From Acidipropionibacterium sp. (lineage in GTDB: Bacteria > Actinomycetota > Actinomycetes > Propionibacteriales > Propionibacteriaceae): a stretch of DNA of 64,000 bases. The notes beneath the pieces are model-generated. The model did not search any database. It was not told the origin of the DNA and saw nothing but the letters and a program-made list of their open reading frames with translations. Both the position numbers and the translations under genes were made by a program. Positions 52,501-61,423 of the stretch are shown here, one piece after another; position 1 is the stretch's first letter; each line of letters starts with the position of its first letter. The stretch lies in NCBI GenBank assembly GCA_022647765.1, contig JALCLH010000011.1, positions 1 through 64,000 of the forward strand, written 5' to 3'.

Positions 52501-52788
52501 CCTGCTCAGGTCGACCGCCCTGCGACAGCTCCCACCGAACCTGGCCCAACTGCGAGTGGCACCACCGCGACCGACCTCGGCGCGACCGCGACCCACCGAT
52601 GGTCGGCGCGCGCCAAGGAGGGCATCCGCCCGATGTCCCACCGCGTCGAGGAGCCGCCTCCCGAGGACGAGGAGATCCCGCCCGCGGAATGGGAGTCGGA
52701 GGTGGTGGAGACTCCGCAGATCTCAGCCGCCGAGCTGATTCGCACCGAACTCGGCGGGGTCGTCATCAACGATCCGCTGGCGCACTGA
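49526..52788 (+). CDS. dnaX: DNA polymerase III gamma/tau subunit, three apparent frameshifts
   Basis: Start probably GTG 49526 (VDEDYDPLLAGDPDQD). The clamp-loader AAA+ core is clear: LALYRRYRPDTFDEVIGQEH, LFSGPRGCGKTTSAR (Walker A), C-x8-C-x2-C-x2-C zinc module (NPCGQCQSCRD), IYIIDEAHMVT (Walker B) and FIFATTEPEKV. About 200 acidic, Ala/Pro-rich residues precede the core. The frame ends at 51313, but a Pro/Gln/Ser linker, the tau-type C-terminal domain (MLRREWPRVLDVVKDHGKML, ~51920-52140) and the acidic end (ISAAELIRTELGGVVINDPL) continue after one-base shifts near 51284-51287, 51498-51502 and about 52320. It loads the beta clamp and couples the polymerases. Confidence 0.9.
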
Positions 52789-52860
52789 GGCGCACTTGCT
52801 GTCGCACCGACCCTACGGGCGTGATCCTGCCCGGCCCCGGCGGGCTGGTGCGCCGCTCAA

Positions 52861-53078
52861 GGTGAACTTTTCACTCGCGTAAGGGGCTTTGGTGGGGTCC
52901 GGCGTCGTGGAACCGGCCTTGGGCGAGTGAAATGTTGACTCGCCGGTGCGGAGGCGACCGGTGAGGTGATCTTCGCGGCGGACTGGTGCGCCGCTCAAGG
53001 TGAACTTTTCACTCGCGTAACGGGCCTCGGTGGGTTCCGGTGTCATGGAACCGGCCTTGGGCGAGTGAAATGTTGACT
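52861..53078. repeat. Inverted repeat B, copies 4 and 5, in a 138-bp tandem duplication
   Basis: Copy 4 at 52861-52940 and copy 5 at 52999-53078 both read GGTGAACTTTTCACTCGCGT at the left and GCGAGTGAAATGTTGACTCG at the right. The whole 138-bp unit, including CTGGTGCGCCGCTCAAGGTG before each copy, is duplicated in tandem. It fills the dnaX - ybaB gap. Confidence 0.92.
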
Positions 53079-53230
53079 CGTCGGCGCGGAGGCGACCGGT
53101 GGGATGACCTTCGCGGCGCCGCTACGGCCCGTCGGAGGCGCTCCTTGGGTCGGTGGGGCTGGTGCGGGTAAGTTCGAGGGGCATCAATGACTATCTCCCG
53201 GGCACTGCCTGGGCGTGACAGGGGATTCAG

Positions 53231-53560
53231 ATGACCAGTCCCGCAGGCGGCTTCGACCTCAGCGGCATCGACATGAACGGTCTGCTCGCCCAGGCGCAGG
53301 CGATGCAGGCTCAGCTCGTCCAGGCGCAGAAGGATCTCGCGGAGACGACCTTCTCGGGCAGCGCCGGCGGCGGCCTGGTGAACGCCGTGGTGAGCGGTTC
53401 CGGGGAGTTGCAGTCGCTGGAGATCAAGCCCGAGGCGGTCGATCCCGACGACACCGAGACCCTGGCCGACCTGGTGGTGGCCGCCGTGCGGGACGCCGCC
53501 GCGAAGGCCTCGGCCAAGCAGGCGTCCGTGATACCGAAGATTCCCGGCCTGGGGATGTGA
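53231..53560 (+). CDS. YbaB/EbfC nucleoid-associated protein
   Basis: 109 residues from ATG 53231 (AGGGGATTC upstream). GLLAQAQAMQAQLVQAQKDL is the first helix, then SAGGGLVNAVVSGSGELQSL, EIKPEAVDPDDTETLADLVV and a C-terminal AASVIPKIPGLGM-type Met/Gly tail. It binds DNA as a dimer. Its place between dnaX and recR is the standard bacterial arrangement. Confidence 0.96.
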   Translation: MTSPAGGFDLSGIDMNGLLAQAQAMQAQLVQAQKDLAETTFSGSAGGGLVNAVVSGSGELQSLEIKPEAVDPDDTETLADLVVAAVRDAAAKASAKQASVIPKIPGLGM

Positions 53561-53650
53561 CGGCGTCCAGAACTGTCGGCGCCCAGAACTGACGGGGGAC
53601 CGCCGTAGCATGTGAGGGCGGCTGACTGCGTCGGCCGCGGAAGGAGACCC

Positions 53651-54274
53651 ATGTACGACGGTCCGCTGCAAGACCTCATCGACGCCCTGTCCCGGCTGCC
53701 CGGAATCGGACCGAAGGGGGCACAGCGCATCGCCTTCTATCTTCTCGACGCCCCCGCCGAGGAGGTCGACGCCCTCGCCGACACCCTGAAGGAGGTCAAG
53801 GAGAAGGCGAAGTTCTGCCAGGTGTGCTTCAACATCTCCTCGGAGGACACCTGTCGCTACTGTCGCGATCCGCGCCGCGATCAGACGGTGATCTGCGTGG
53901 TGGAGGAGTCCAAGGACGTCATCGCGGTGGAGCGAACCCGCGAGTTCCGCGGTCTCTACCATGTGCTGGGCGGGGCGATCTCGCCGCTGGACGGCAAGGG
54001 CCCGGCCGACCTCCACATCCGCGAGCTGTGCACCAGGCTGGCCGACGGCGTCGTCACCGAGGTGATCCTGGCCACCAACCCCAATCTGGAGGGGGAGGCG
54101 ACGGCGTCCTACCTGTCCCGGCTGATCGCCCCGATGGGGGTCAGGGTGTCCCGGCTGGCGTCCGGTCTTCCGGTCGGCGGGGATCTCGAGTACGCCGACG
54201 AGGTGACTCTGGGGCGGGCCTTCGAGGGGCGCCGCTATGTCGCCGGGGATCCGGCGTCGGCTCAGACCGCATGA
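53651..54274 (+). CDS. recR: Recombination mediator RecR
   Basis: 207 residues from ATG 53651 (GGAAGGAGA upstream). The N-terminal helix-hairpin-helix is [20 protein letters not shown]; the C4 zinc finger [16 protein letters not shown]; the Toprim domain begins [17 protein letters not shown] and includes [20 protein letters not shown]; the end is [15 protein letters not shown]. Length is standard. RecR loads RecA at gaps with RecF/RecO. It starts 91 bp after ybaB and is likely co-transcribed with it. Confidence 0.97.
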   Translation: MYDGPLQDLIDALSRLPGIGPKGAQRIAFYLLDAPAEEVDALADTLKEVKEKAKFCQVCFNISSEDTCRYCRDPRRDQTVICVVEESKDVIAVERTREFRGLYHVLGGAISPLDGKGPADLHIRELCTRLADGVVTEVILATNPNLEGEATASYLSRLIAPMGVRVSRLASGLPVGGDLEYADEVTLGRAFEGRRYVAGDPASAQTA

Positions 54275-54339
54275 GGCCGGCGTCTGAGCCTGGGCAGTCG
54301 TTCCGACCGACACAGACCCTGGCCAATAGAATCGGCTGC

Positions 54340-54663
54340 ATGATTGCAGCATTCAGTCTGGTTCCCAGTGGCGGCCGATCCTCCCGGGAGGACGGCGGAG
54401 TCGCAGACGCGGTGGCGGCGGCCGTCACGGTGGTGCGCGAGTCGGGTCTGCCGAACCACACCAGTTCCATGTTCACCGAGGTCGAGGGGTCCTGGGACGA
54501 GTGCATGGACGTCGTCAAGAAGGCCACCGAGGCGGTCGCCCAGTTCGGGACGCGGGTCTCCCTGGTGCTCAAGGCCGATATCCGGCCCGGCCGCACCGGT
54601 GAGATGACCGCCAAGCTCGAGCGCCTGGAGAAGCACATCGCTGAGGCGGCCGAGGAGGGCTGA
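54340..54663 (+). CDS. MTH1187/YkoF-type thiamine-binding protein
   Basis: 107 residues from ATG 54340. MIAAFSLVPSGG, VADAVAAAVTVVRESGLPNH, TSSMFTEVEGSWDECMDVVK and VSLVLKADIRPGRTGEMTAK are the PF01910 pattern: a ferredoxin-like fold that binds thiamine or a related ligand. The gene is intact, 65 bp after recR. No THI-box was seen upstream. Confidence 0.88.
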   Translation: MIAAFSLVPSGGRSSREDGGVADAVAAAVTVVRESGLPNHTSSMFTEVEGSWDECMDVVKKATEAVAQFGTRVSLVLKADIRPGRTGEMTAKLERLEKHIAEAAEEG

Positions 54664-54762
54664 GCAACGGTTCTCGCTCTCGACGATCAGCTGGTCGGTC
54701 GTTTTGCGGACGCCCTCGCCTCCACTCTTCCCGGAGCTCGAGAAGCACTTTCCGGGCACCTG

Positions 54763-56102
54763 TCAGGAGGCCGAACAGCGCCTGCGTACAGTGCCCAGGG
54801 AGCGCTCGGACGTGCGGATCAGCTCCTGTCGGGGCTTGGTCTGAGGCGGTCGGAACAGGGGCACCAGGGCCAGCATCATCGCCGCCCCGACGGGCAGGCA
54901 GATCATCGCCCAGCGCAGCGAGACGGCGTCTCCCAGGGCTCCGATGCCGACCGGGAAGGCCATGAATCCGAGCCGCATCACCCAGGCGGTCACCGTGAGC
55001 CCGACCCCGCCGGGGACCCCCGGAAGACGATTCGTGACGTCCATCGCCAGCGGAATGATGGTGGCGACGCCCCAGCCCGCGGCCTGTGAAGCCGAGGATC
55101 GCGGTGACCGGGGTGGGCCAGGCGATCGAGATCGCCGTTCCGATCAGACAGACCACGGCTCCCTGGGCGACGGCGACGGCCTGACCGGAGCGATTGACGA
55201 TGAGGTCTCCGGTCAGGCGTCCGACGGTCTCGGCCGCCATCAGCCCGACGAATCCGAGACCGGCGACGAATGGCGTCACCGAGAAGGCCGAATCCATGTA
55301 CAACGGGGCCCAGCTCGATCCGCCGATCTCGATGCCGCCCGCGATCGCGCCGACCACGCCGAGGGCGATGATTCTCGCCCAGGTGCGCATCGGGATCGGG
55401 GGTCGGACGCCGTTCGTCGCGGCGGCTTTCGGGGTGGACTGTCTGCGGGGTGGCGTCGCGTCGATCGGCGTTGAGCTGGTCGGTGTCCTGCAAGCCGGTG
55501 CTTCGCTGGTCGGCGTCCCGGGTTCCGGCGTCCCGGCCCGGCAGCATGAGTGACCAGCTCAGCCAGCAGACCATGGCGAGGATGACGATGGTGACGATCG
55601 CCTGAAGGTTGATGCCGACCCGCCACTGGGCCATCGCCGAGCCGATCAGACCGCCCGCGACCGCGCCGACCGACCACCAGCCGTGGAAGGTGTTGATGAT
55701 CGAGCGGCGGTAGAGCTGCTGGACTCTCAGCCCCTGATAGTTCATCGAGGTGTCGGTGACGGCGTCGAGGGCGCTCATCAGGATCATCGCGACGAATATC
55801 CAGGCGATGTGCGGGGCATTGGCCACCAGGATGAGGCATCCGGTCGACGCCAACTGCGGCCAGACCGCGATATTGCGGGAGCCGAATCGCGCCATCAGAC
55901 GGGCGGCGGCCAGCCCCAGGGCCAGTCCTCCCAGGGGCCCGAGGCCTACGGCGAGGCCCCAGATGGTCTGCGAGGCGGCGAGTCTGGCCTTGATCTCCGG
56001 GTAGCGCGGGACCAGCGAGGCGAAGGTCATCCCGTTGACCAGGAAGATCAGCAGGGTCCCGACGCGGGCGCGGACGGCCTCGGCCGGGGGTGTGGGGGTC
56101 AC
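54763..56102 (-). CDS. MFS transporter, two frameshifts
   Basis: About 445 residues from ATG 56102. TM1 reads VGTLLIFLVNGMTFASLVPR, then IWGLAVGLGPLGGLALGLAA and RLMARFGSRNIAV (loop motif). Midway comes a polar loop (ADQRSTGLQDTD). One-base shifts occur at the G-run 55398-55402 and near 55082, after which TWARIIALGVVGAIAGGIEI, GLMAAETVGRLTGDLIVNRS, VTAWVMRLGFMAFPVGIGAL and PVGAAMMLALVPLFRPPQTK complete twelve helices. Substrate unknown; the family includes sugar and drug carriers. The stop is at 54763, convergent with the thiamine-binding gene. Confidence 0.82.
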
Positions 56103-56284
56103 GTCGATCAGCAGACATCAGCGCTGTTGGTCGTGTCAACCCTCGTTCAGGGGTGGTGGCTGGTGTTCGGCTCAGTCCTGGCCGGTTCGGGTGGAGTTGC
56201 CCCGACGGGTTGGGTGTGGGGGTGCTGAGCTTTGCTGGAGAGGAGCGCTGCCCATTGACGGTGGCGCCGTGTGGGGATGACATA

Positions 56285-56328
56285 GTCACAGGTTCTTCAC
56301 AGACGCAGGGAAACGTGGTGAATGCAGT
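56285..56328. repeat. Repeat C, copy 2
   Basis: GTCACAGGTTCTTCACAGAC and following bases match 48688-48731 at 38 of 44 positions. Located upstream of the DUF222 gene. Confidence 0.72.
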
Positions 56329-56356
56329 CGTGGCTGTGGCCCGGTGTTCTACGGAG

Positions 56357-56406
56357 AAGTATGACGGATTGTCGTTGGTACTCAAACCAGAATCCAACAA
56401 ACTCTT
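56357..56406. repeat. Degenerate palindromic repeat A, copy 6
   Basis: AAGTATGACGGATTGTCGTT at the left end keeps the repeat A arm with two changes; the right arm is heavily mutated. It lies 18 kb from the island, so the repeat is not restricted to it. Confidence 0.65.
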
Positions 56407-56562
56407 GATGCCCGCCACCACCGGAACAGTTAGGGAGGCGGACGCCTCGGTTCCAAGAACTGTCAGTGGCCTCGGATAGAGGTGCGCAATCGCCTGGGAG
56501 TCTCTGGAAAATATCTGTGTTCAACCCTTGCGTTCACTGCTCTCGTCGGGTAGTCTTTTCCC

Positions 56563-58066
56563 ATGGACGACGTATCGGGATTCCGGACACGACTCCAGGC
56601 CATCAGAGAACAGCTCGACGGCCTGGACTACACGGTCCTGCCCCGGATGTCGGATGCGGAAATGGTTGCCACGATGACCGAGATGCGCGCGATCTCTGAC
56701 CGCATGGTTGCCGGGGCCGCGGTGGTCACCGATGCGGTGGACAAGGCGAATGCGACCGATCACACCACCGGGACGCCACTGTCGGATTTCCTGGCCATGA
56801 AAGAGGGGCGCACGTCCAGCCGGGGACTCGGGGAAGTGAAGCGCGCGTCGAAGATCGCCCACCATCGGGTGTGCGCGACGCCGCCCTGGCCGGTGACGTG
56901 TCGCCCGGATCATGCGGCGGTGATCGGGGAGGAGATCCGCAAGTTGCCCCGGGATCGGATGAGCGGCGAGCAGGTCGACCGTGCCGCCGGACTGTTCCTG
57001 GAGCGGGCCGCGACCACACCGCCCGAGCGCCTCCGCAAAGCCACGGCGCAGATTCTGGAGGAAGTGGCACCCCAGGCGGTGCCCTCATCCCACGATGAGG
57101 CGGCCCGGATCGCCGCGCAGCGAAGCCGGGCCATCAAGAACCGGCGGCTGACATGGGGCTCCGACGGTGACGGGTCCACCTGGTTCTCCGGGCAACTGCC
57201 CGACCTGGAAGCCCACCAACTCATCGGCACCCTGCAAGCCTTCGGGGAGAAGGGCCGGCGTGCCGAACGCGACGAGGCCCAAGCGCTGAGAACCCAGCGC
57301 GAGGCTGGGGCGATCAACGCCTCCGAGTACCTGGCCGCGCGAGTCGAGGTGGAGCATCGGGAGGCCCGGACCACTGGGCAGCGGATGGCCGACGCCCTGA
57401 TCGACATGGTCGGGCTGCTGGGCAGCCTCGAGAAGATTCCCCTCCGCGGGAGGTCAGACACCGAGACTGGTCGTCACCCTCAACTACGACCAGCTTCACG
57501 ATGCCCTCGAGGGGGAGATCGCCGCCGGAGTGGTCCACGGTGCCGTCGATGAGATCCCGGTGGATGCGGGATCGCTGCGGCGGATGTGCTGCGAGGCCGG
57601 GAATCCTCCCCGTGGTCCTGGGCAGGGGAATCCCAAGTGCTCGATGAGGGTCAGGAACACCGCCTGGTGACCGGTGCGATCCGGCGAGCCCTGGAATTGC
57701 GGGACGGCGGTTGCATCTTCCCGAGGTGCACGGTTCCGGCGAATTTGTGCCAGGCTCACCACATCATTCCCTGGTGGGATGAAGGCCCGACCTCCCTGTC
57801 GAATTTGACTCTTTTATGCAGGCATCACCATGCTCTGGTGGAACCCGACAGGATACCATTCTCGGGACCAGTGGCGGATCGTCGTCGACCCCGGCACGAG
57901 AATACCGCGGATGCTGCCACCGGAACGGTTGAAGAACCACCTTCCACAATCTGCGGCCGACTCGATCGCCGGCGGAACGGGTACCGAGAACCCGGGGGAG
58001 GACTCTGTCAGAATCGGAGCGGCGAATTCTGGGGAGAACTCCGCCCAGGCTGTCCTGGTGGCGTGA
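56563..58066 (+). CDS. DUF222 / HNH endonuclease (13E12-type), about three frameshifts
   Basis: About 500 residues from ATG 56563. The DUF222 helical part runs from LQAIREQLDGLDYTVLPRMS to QRMADALIDMVGLLGSLEKI. Then one-base shifts near 57445, 57600 and 57850 connect PRLVVTLNYDQLHDALEGEI, LDEGQEHRLVTGAIRRALEL, the HNH zinc finger (CIFPRCTVPANLCQAHHIIP ... LTLLCRHHHALVEPD) and a C-terminal YHSRDQWRIVVDPGTR. DUF222-HNH proteins are multicopy in actinobacteria, including the mycobacterial 13E12 repeats used as prophage targets; their biological role is not settled. Confidence 0.85.
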
Positions 58067-58107
58067 TCAATGGTGGGTGGGAGATACCGAAAGGACTTCT
58101 TGTGGAG

Positions 58108-59815
58108 ATGCCGTCGCGAAACGAGGCCGGGACGGGTGACGCCAAGTTGAGGGCTGCCGGGGCGGGGGGTGCTGAGTCGGGCGCGGAGAGGCGACGCACG
58201 GCTGGGTTGGGCGATGCCAAGTCGGGCGCCGACAGGCGACGCACGGCCGGTTTGGGCGATACTGGTTCAGGCACTGCCGAGTTGGAAGGTGCCGAGTCGG
58301 AAGGCCCCGGCTCGGACGCTACCGCGCCCACCGACCGACTCCCCGAGATGCTCGCCGTTCGCCCCAGCCCGTGTCAGCTCGCCTGGCAGCAACTCGACTT
58401 CTACGGATTCCTCCACTTCGGCATGAACACCATGACCGACCGCGAATGGGGTCACGGCTACGAGAACCCCGAGCTCTTCAACCCTGACGCGCTGGACGCC
58501 GACCAGTGGATGGAAGCCCTTGTCGCAGCCGGGATGCGCGGCGTCATCCTCACCGCCAAGCACCACGACGGATTCTGCCTGTGGCCCAGCCGCCTCACCT
58601 CCCACACCGTCGCCGCCTCCCCCTGGCGCGGCGGCCGCGGGGACCTGGTCGCCGAGACGGCCGCGGCAGGCCGACCGCGCCGGGCTGAAGTTCGGCGTCT
58701 ACCTGTCGCCCTGGGACCGCACCGAATCGAGCTACGGATCGGGACGCCGCTACGACGACTTCTACGTCGGCCAGCTCACCGAACTCCTCACCGGCTACGG
58801 CGAGATCTTCGAGGTGTGGCTCGACGGCGCCTGCGGCGAGGGCCCGGACGGACGCACCCAGGTCTACGACTGGGACCGCTACTACGACACCGTGCGCACC
58901 CTCCAGCCCGGCGCGGTGATCGCGGTCTGCGGCCCCGACGTCCGATGGTGCGGCAATGAGGCGGGTCACGCCCGCGCCGAGGAGTGGAGCGTCGTGCCGG
59001 CGTCCCTGCGCGACGCCGAACGGGTCGCCGCCCGCTCCCAGCAGGCCGACGACGCCGACTTCTCCCGGCAGGTCCGCAGCGACGAGGAGGACCTGGGCTC
59101 CCGAGCCGCCCTGGCCGGGATGCGCGGCGACCTGTCCTGGTACCCCGCCGAGGTGAACACCTCCATCAGACCCGGCTGGTTCCACCACCGGCGAGAGGAC
59201 CACCGAGTGCGGGACGCCGACACCCTCTTCGCCCTGCATCGCGCCGCCACCGGGGGAAACGCATCCTTCCTGCTCAACGTGCCGCCCGACCGCCACGGCC
59301 TCATCGGCGTCCCCGACAAGCTCGCACTGGCCGGTCTCGGCGAGAGGCTGGCCGACCAGCGGCGTCGCACCACCCGAGGGCTGCGCACCGTCTCCAGCGG
59401 ATCCTTCCCGGCCGGCCCGGCATCCGATCCAGCCTCCGGTGCCCCCGGCGATCCGGGCGACGCCGAGCACACCGTCTGGCGGCCGGATTCGGACGACCGG
59501 CGTCCAACCATCACCATCTCGCTGGACGCCAGGGGCGGCAGGGCGGCGGCGCAGGCTACCCGAACGGCCCCCGCAGCAGTCGAGGCCGTGCTGTTGCGTG
59601 AGCACATCGCAGACGGCCAGCGGATCGAGCATGTCGTGGTCACCGGCATCCGCGGCGGCGAGCGAATCGCGCTGGGGGAGTGCGGGGCGGTCGGGAACCG
59701 CCGGATTCTGCCGGTGACGCCGACCCCGGTCGACGCCGTCGAGATCGCCGTGACGGCCTTTCGCGCCACACCGGTGATCGCGGAGGCGGCCGTCATCCTG
59801 GCAGACGGCAGGTGA
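58108..59815 (+). CDS. GH29 alpha-L-fucosidase, one frameshift
   Basis: About 570 residues; ATG 58108 or ATG 58348 could be the start. The family begins at QLAWQQLDFYGFLHFGMNTM, then MRGVILTAKHHDGFCLWPSR, FGVYLSPWDRTESSYG and FEVWLDGACGEGPDGR (the nucleophile Asp in WLDGA). A one-base shift at 58669-58670 separates GDLVAETAAA from DRAGLKFGVYLSPWD. GH29 enzymes remove alpha-L-fucose from glycans. No signal peptide is evident, so it may act on imported oligosaccharides. If the early start is used, the leader contains two Gly/Ala/Arg tandem repeats (58165-58262). Confidence 0.88.
58165..58262 (+). repeat. Tandem repeat in the fucosidase leader
   Basis: Two units of about 45 bp: GAGTCGGGCGCGGAGAGGCG and AAGTCGGGCGCCGACAGGCG begin parallel stretches ending GGTTGGGCGATGCC and GGTTTGGGCGATAC. 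Encoded as ERRRTAGLGDAKSGADRRRT. Low-complexity leader or untranslated region. Confidence 0.7.
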
Positions 59816-59994
59816 TCCAGCGGCGGCGAGGGTGACCGAGCGGCGCCAGAAGACACAGCGAAAACCCAGGTTCATCGCTTGACCGCTTATACCGAGTATG
59901 GAAGTATTCACCATACGAGGTATTCAACACAGCGGGCGGCAATGCGTCACCGGTGAACGGGACGCCGTCCAGGACGCCATACACGGAGGCTGAG

Positions 59995-60647
59995 ATGTCC
60001 ATCAAGTTCGCGATTCTGGCCATGCTGGACGAGCAACCACGGCACGGCTACGAACTCAAGACCGAGTTCGACCGGCGCACCAATGGGACCTGGCCGCTCA
60101 ACGTCGGGCAGGTCTACACCACCCTCGACCGGCTCGAGCGCGACCGGCTGGTGCTGCGCGGCGAGGAGGACGCCGAGGGCCGGGTCGTCTACCGGATCAC
60201 CGAGGGCGGCCGAAAGCAGGTCCGCGAGTGGTTCGTCACCCCGGTGAGCGCCGCCCCGCCCCGCGACGAGCTGGCCATCAAGATCGCCTTCGCGGCCACC
60301 ACCCCCGGCATCGACGTCACCGAGATGATCCAGGTGCAGCGCCGCGAGACGATGCGCGCCCTGCAGAATCACCGCCAGGCCCGCCGCACCGTCGACGATG
60401 ACGACCTGGCCGGGCAGCTGATGCTCGACGGCTTCGTGTTCGCCGCCGAGGCCCAGATCCGCTGGCTGGACAACTGCGAGACCGCCGTGCTGCGCGCCTC
60501 CCGGCGCACCGCCGCGCAGTCGACCGGAAAGCCCGGAAGGCCGGAAAGGTCCAGGTCGACGCCGGTCAGGCCCGTGACGACGGCAAGGGCGCGAGCGCGC
60601 CCCTCCAGACCGCCAAGGCCGCCACCACCGAGACGAGCCCGAGATGA
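59995..60647 (+). CDS. PadR-family regulator of the downstream ABC exporter, frameshifted tail
   Basis: About 217 residues from ATG 59995. MSIKFAILAMLDEQPRHGYE, LKTEFDRRTNGTWPLNVGQV, YTTLDRLERDRLVLRGEEDA and VYRITEGGRKQVREWF form the PadR winged helix. The C-terminal helical part (EMIQVQRRETMRALQNHRQA) dimerises. Near 60530 a one-base shift leads to KAGKVQVDAGQARDDGKGAS and a TGA at 60645-60647, overlapping the ATG of the ABC gene. PadR next to ABC/FtsX-type exporters usually represses them until an antimicrobial appears. Confidence 0.9.
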
Positions 60648-61423
60648 CCGCCCCGACCCGAGCGGCCGACGCTCCCGCGGTGCCGTCCTCCCGCACGGTG
60701 CTCGGGCTGGACCATGTGAGCCGGGTCTACGGCTCCGGGGAGCAGGCGGTCCATGCCCTGCGCGACGTCAGCATCGACGTCGAACCCGGAACCTTCCTGT
60801 CGGTGATGGGCCCCTCGGGATCGGGCAAGTCGACCCTGCTCGGCCTGGCCGGGGGCCTCGACCAGCCCAGCGAGGGGGTCGTCTCGGTGTGCGGGCAGTC
60901 CCTCAACGGGCTGTCGCGCGACGACCTGGCACGGATCAGACGCCGTCAGCTCGGCTTCATCTTCCAGGACTTCAATCTCGTCTCCACCCTCACCGCTCTC
61001 GAGAACATCGCCCTGCCGCTGGAGCTGGACGGGGTCGGCGCCCGCCAGGCGCGCGTCGTCGCCGCCGAGGCGCTGGAGCGGATCGGCCTGCCCGAACTGG
61101 GCGACCGGTTCATCGAGGAGATGTCGGGCGGCCAGCAGCAGCGGGTCGCCATCGGGCGGGCCATCGTCGGGGACCGGCGTCTGCTGCTGGCCGACGAGCC
61201 CACCGGCGCGCTGGACTCGGCCACCGGGGACGAGGTGATGGCCCTCATCCGCCAGCTCGCCGACGAGGGCGTGGCGGTGGTGCTGGTGACCCATGAGGCC
61301 CGGCACGCCGCCTGGGCCGACCGGGTGGTCTTTCTGAGGGACGGGCGTCTCGTCGACGAGTCCGCCGTCGTCTCGGATCCGATGAGCCTGCTGGCCGACG
61401 GGCCCCGCCGCGGAGACTGGTGA
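60644..61423 (+). CDS. ABC transporter ATP-binding protein (MacB/LolD-like)
   Basis: 259 residues from ATG 60644, overlapping the PadR stop. Walker A is VMGPSGSGKSTLLGLAGGLD, Q-loop FIFQDFNLVSTLTALEN, signature MSGGQQQRVAIGRAIVGD, Walker B LLLADEPTGALDS, H-loop VLVTHEARHA. This is the MacB/LolD/FtsE class that works with FtsX-like permeases. It is intact. The permease follows at once (TGATG overlap), so the three genes are one operon. Confidence 0.96.
   Translation: MTAPTRAADAPAVPSSRTVLGLDHVSRVYGSGEQAVHALRDVSIDVEPGTFLSVMGPSGSGKSTLLGLAGGLDQPSEGVVSVCGQSLNGLSRDDLARIRRRQLGFIFQDFNLVSTLTALENIALPLELDGVGARQARVVAAEALERIGLPELGDRFIEEMSGGQQQRVAIGRAIVGDRRLLLADEPTGALDSATGDEVMALIRQLADEGVAVVLVTHEARHAAWADRVVFLRDGRLVDESAVVSDPMSLLADGPRRGDW

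Larger units (their letters stand above)
56103..56562. other. Intergenic region with repeats C and degenerate A
   Basis: About 460 bp without a gene. It holds repeat C copy 2 at 56285-56328 and a diverged relative of palindromic repeat A at 56357-56406 (AAGTATGACGGATTGTCGTT at its left end). The DUF222 promoter should lie in the last 100 bp. Confidence 0.7.

Noticed and set aside
54275..54339. THI-box riboswitch before the thiamine-binding-type gene
   Set aside because: The gap to recR is only about 65 bp and lacks the conserved CTGAGA core.
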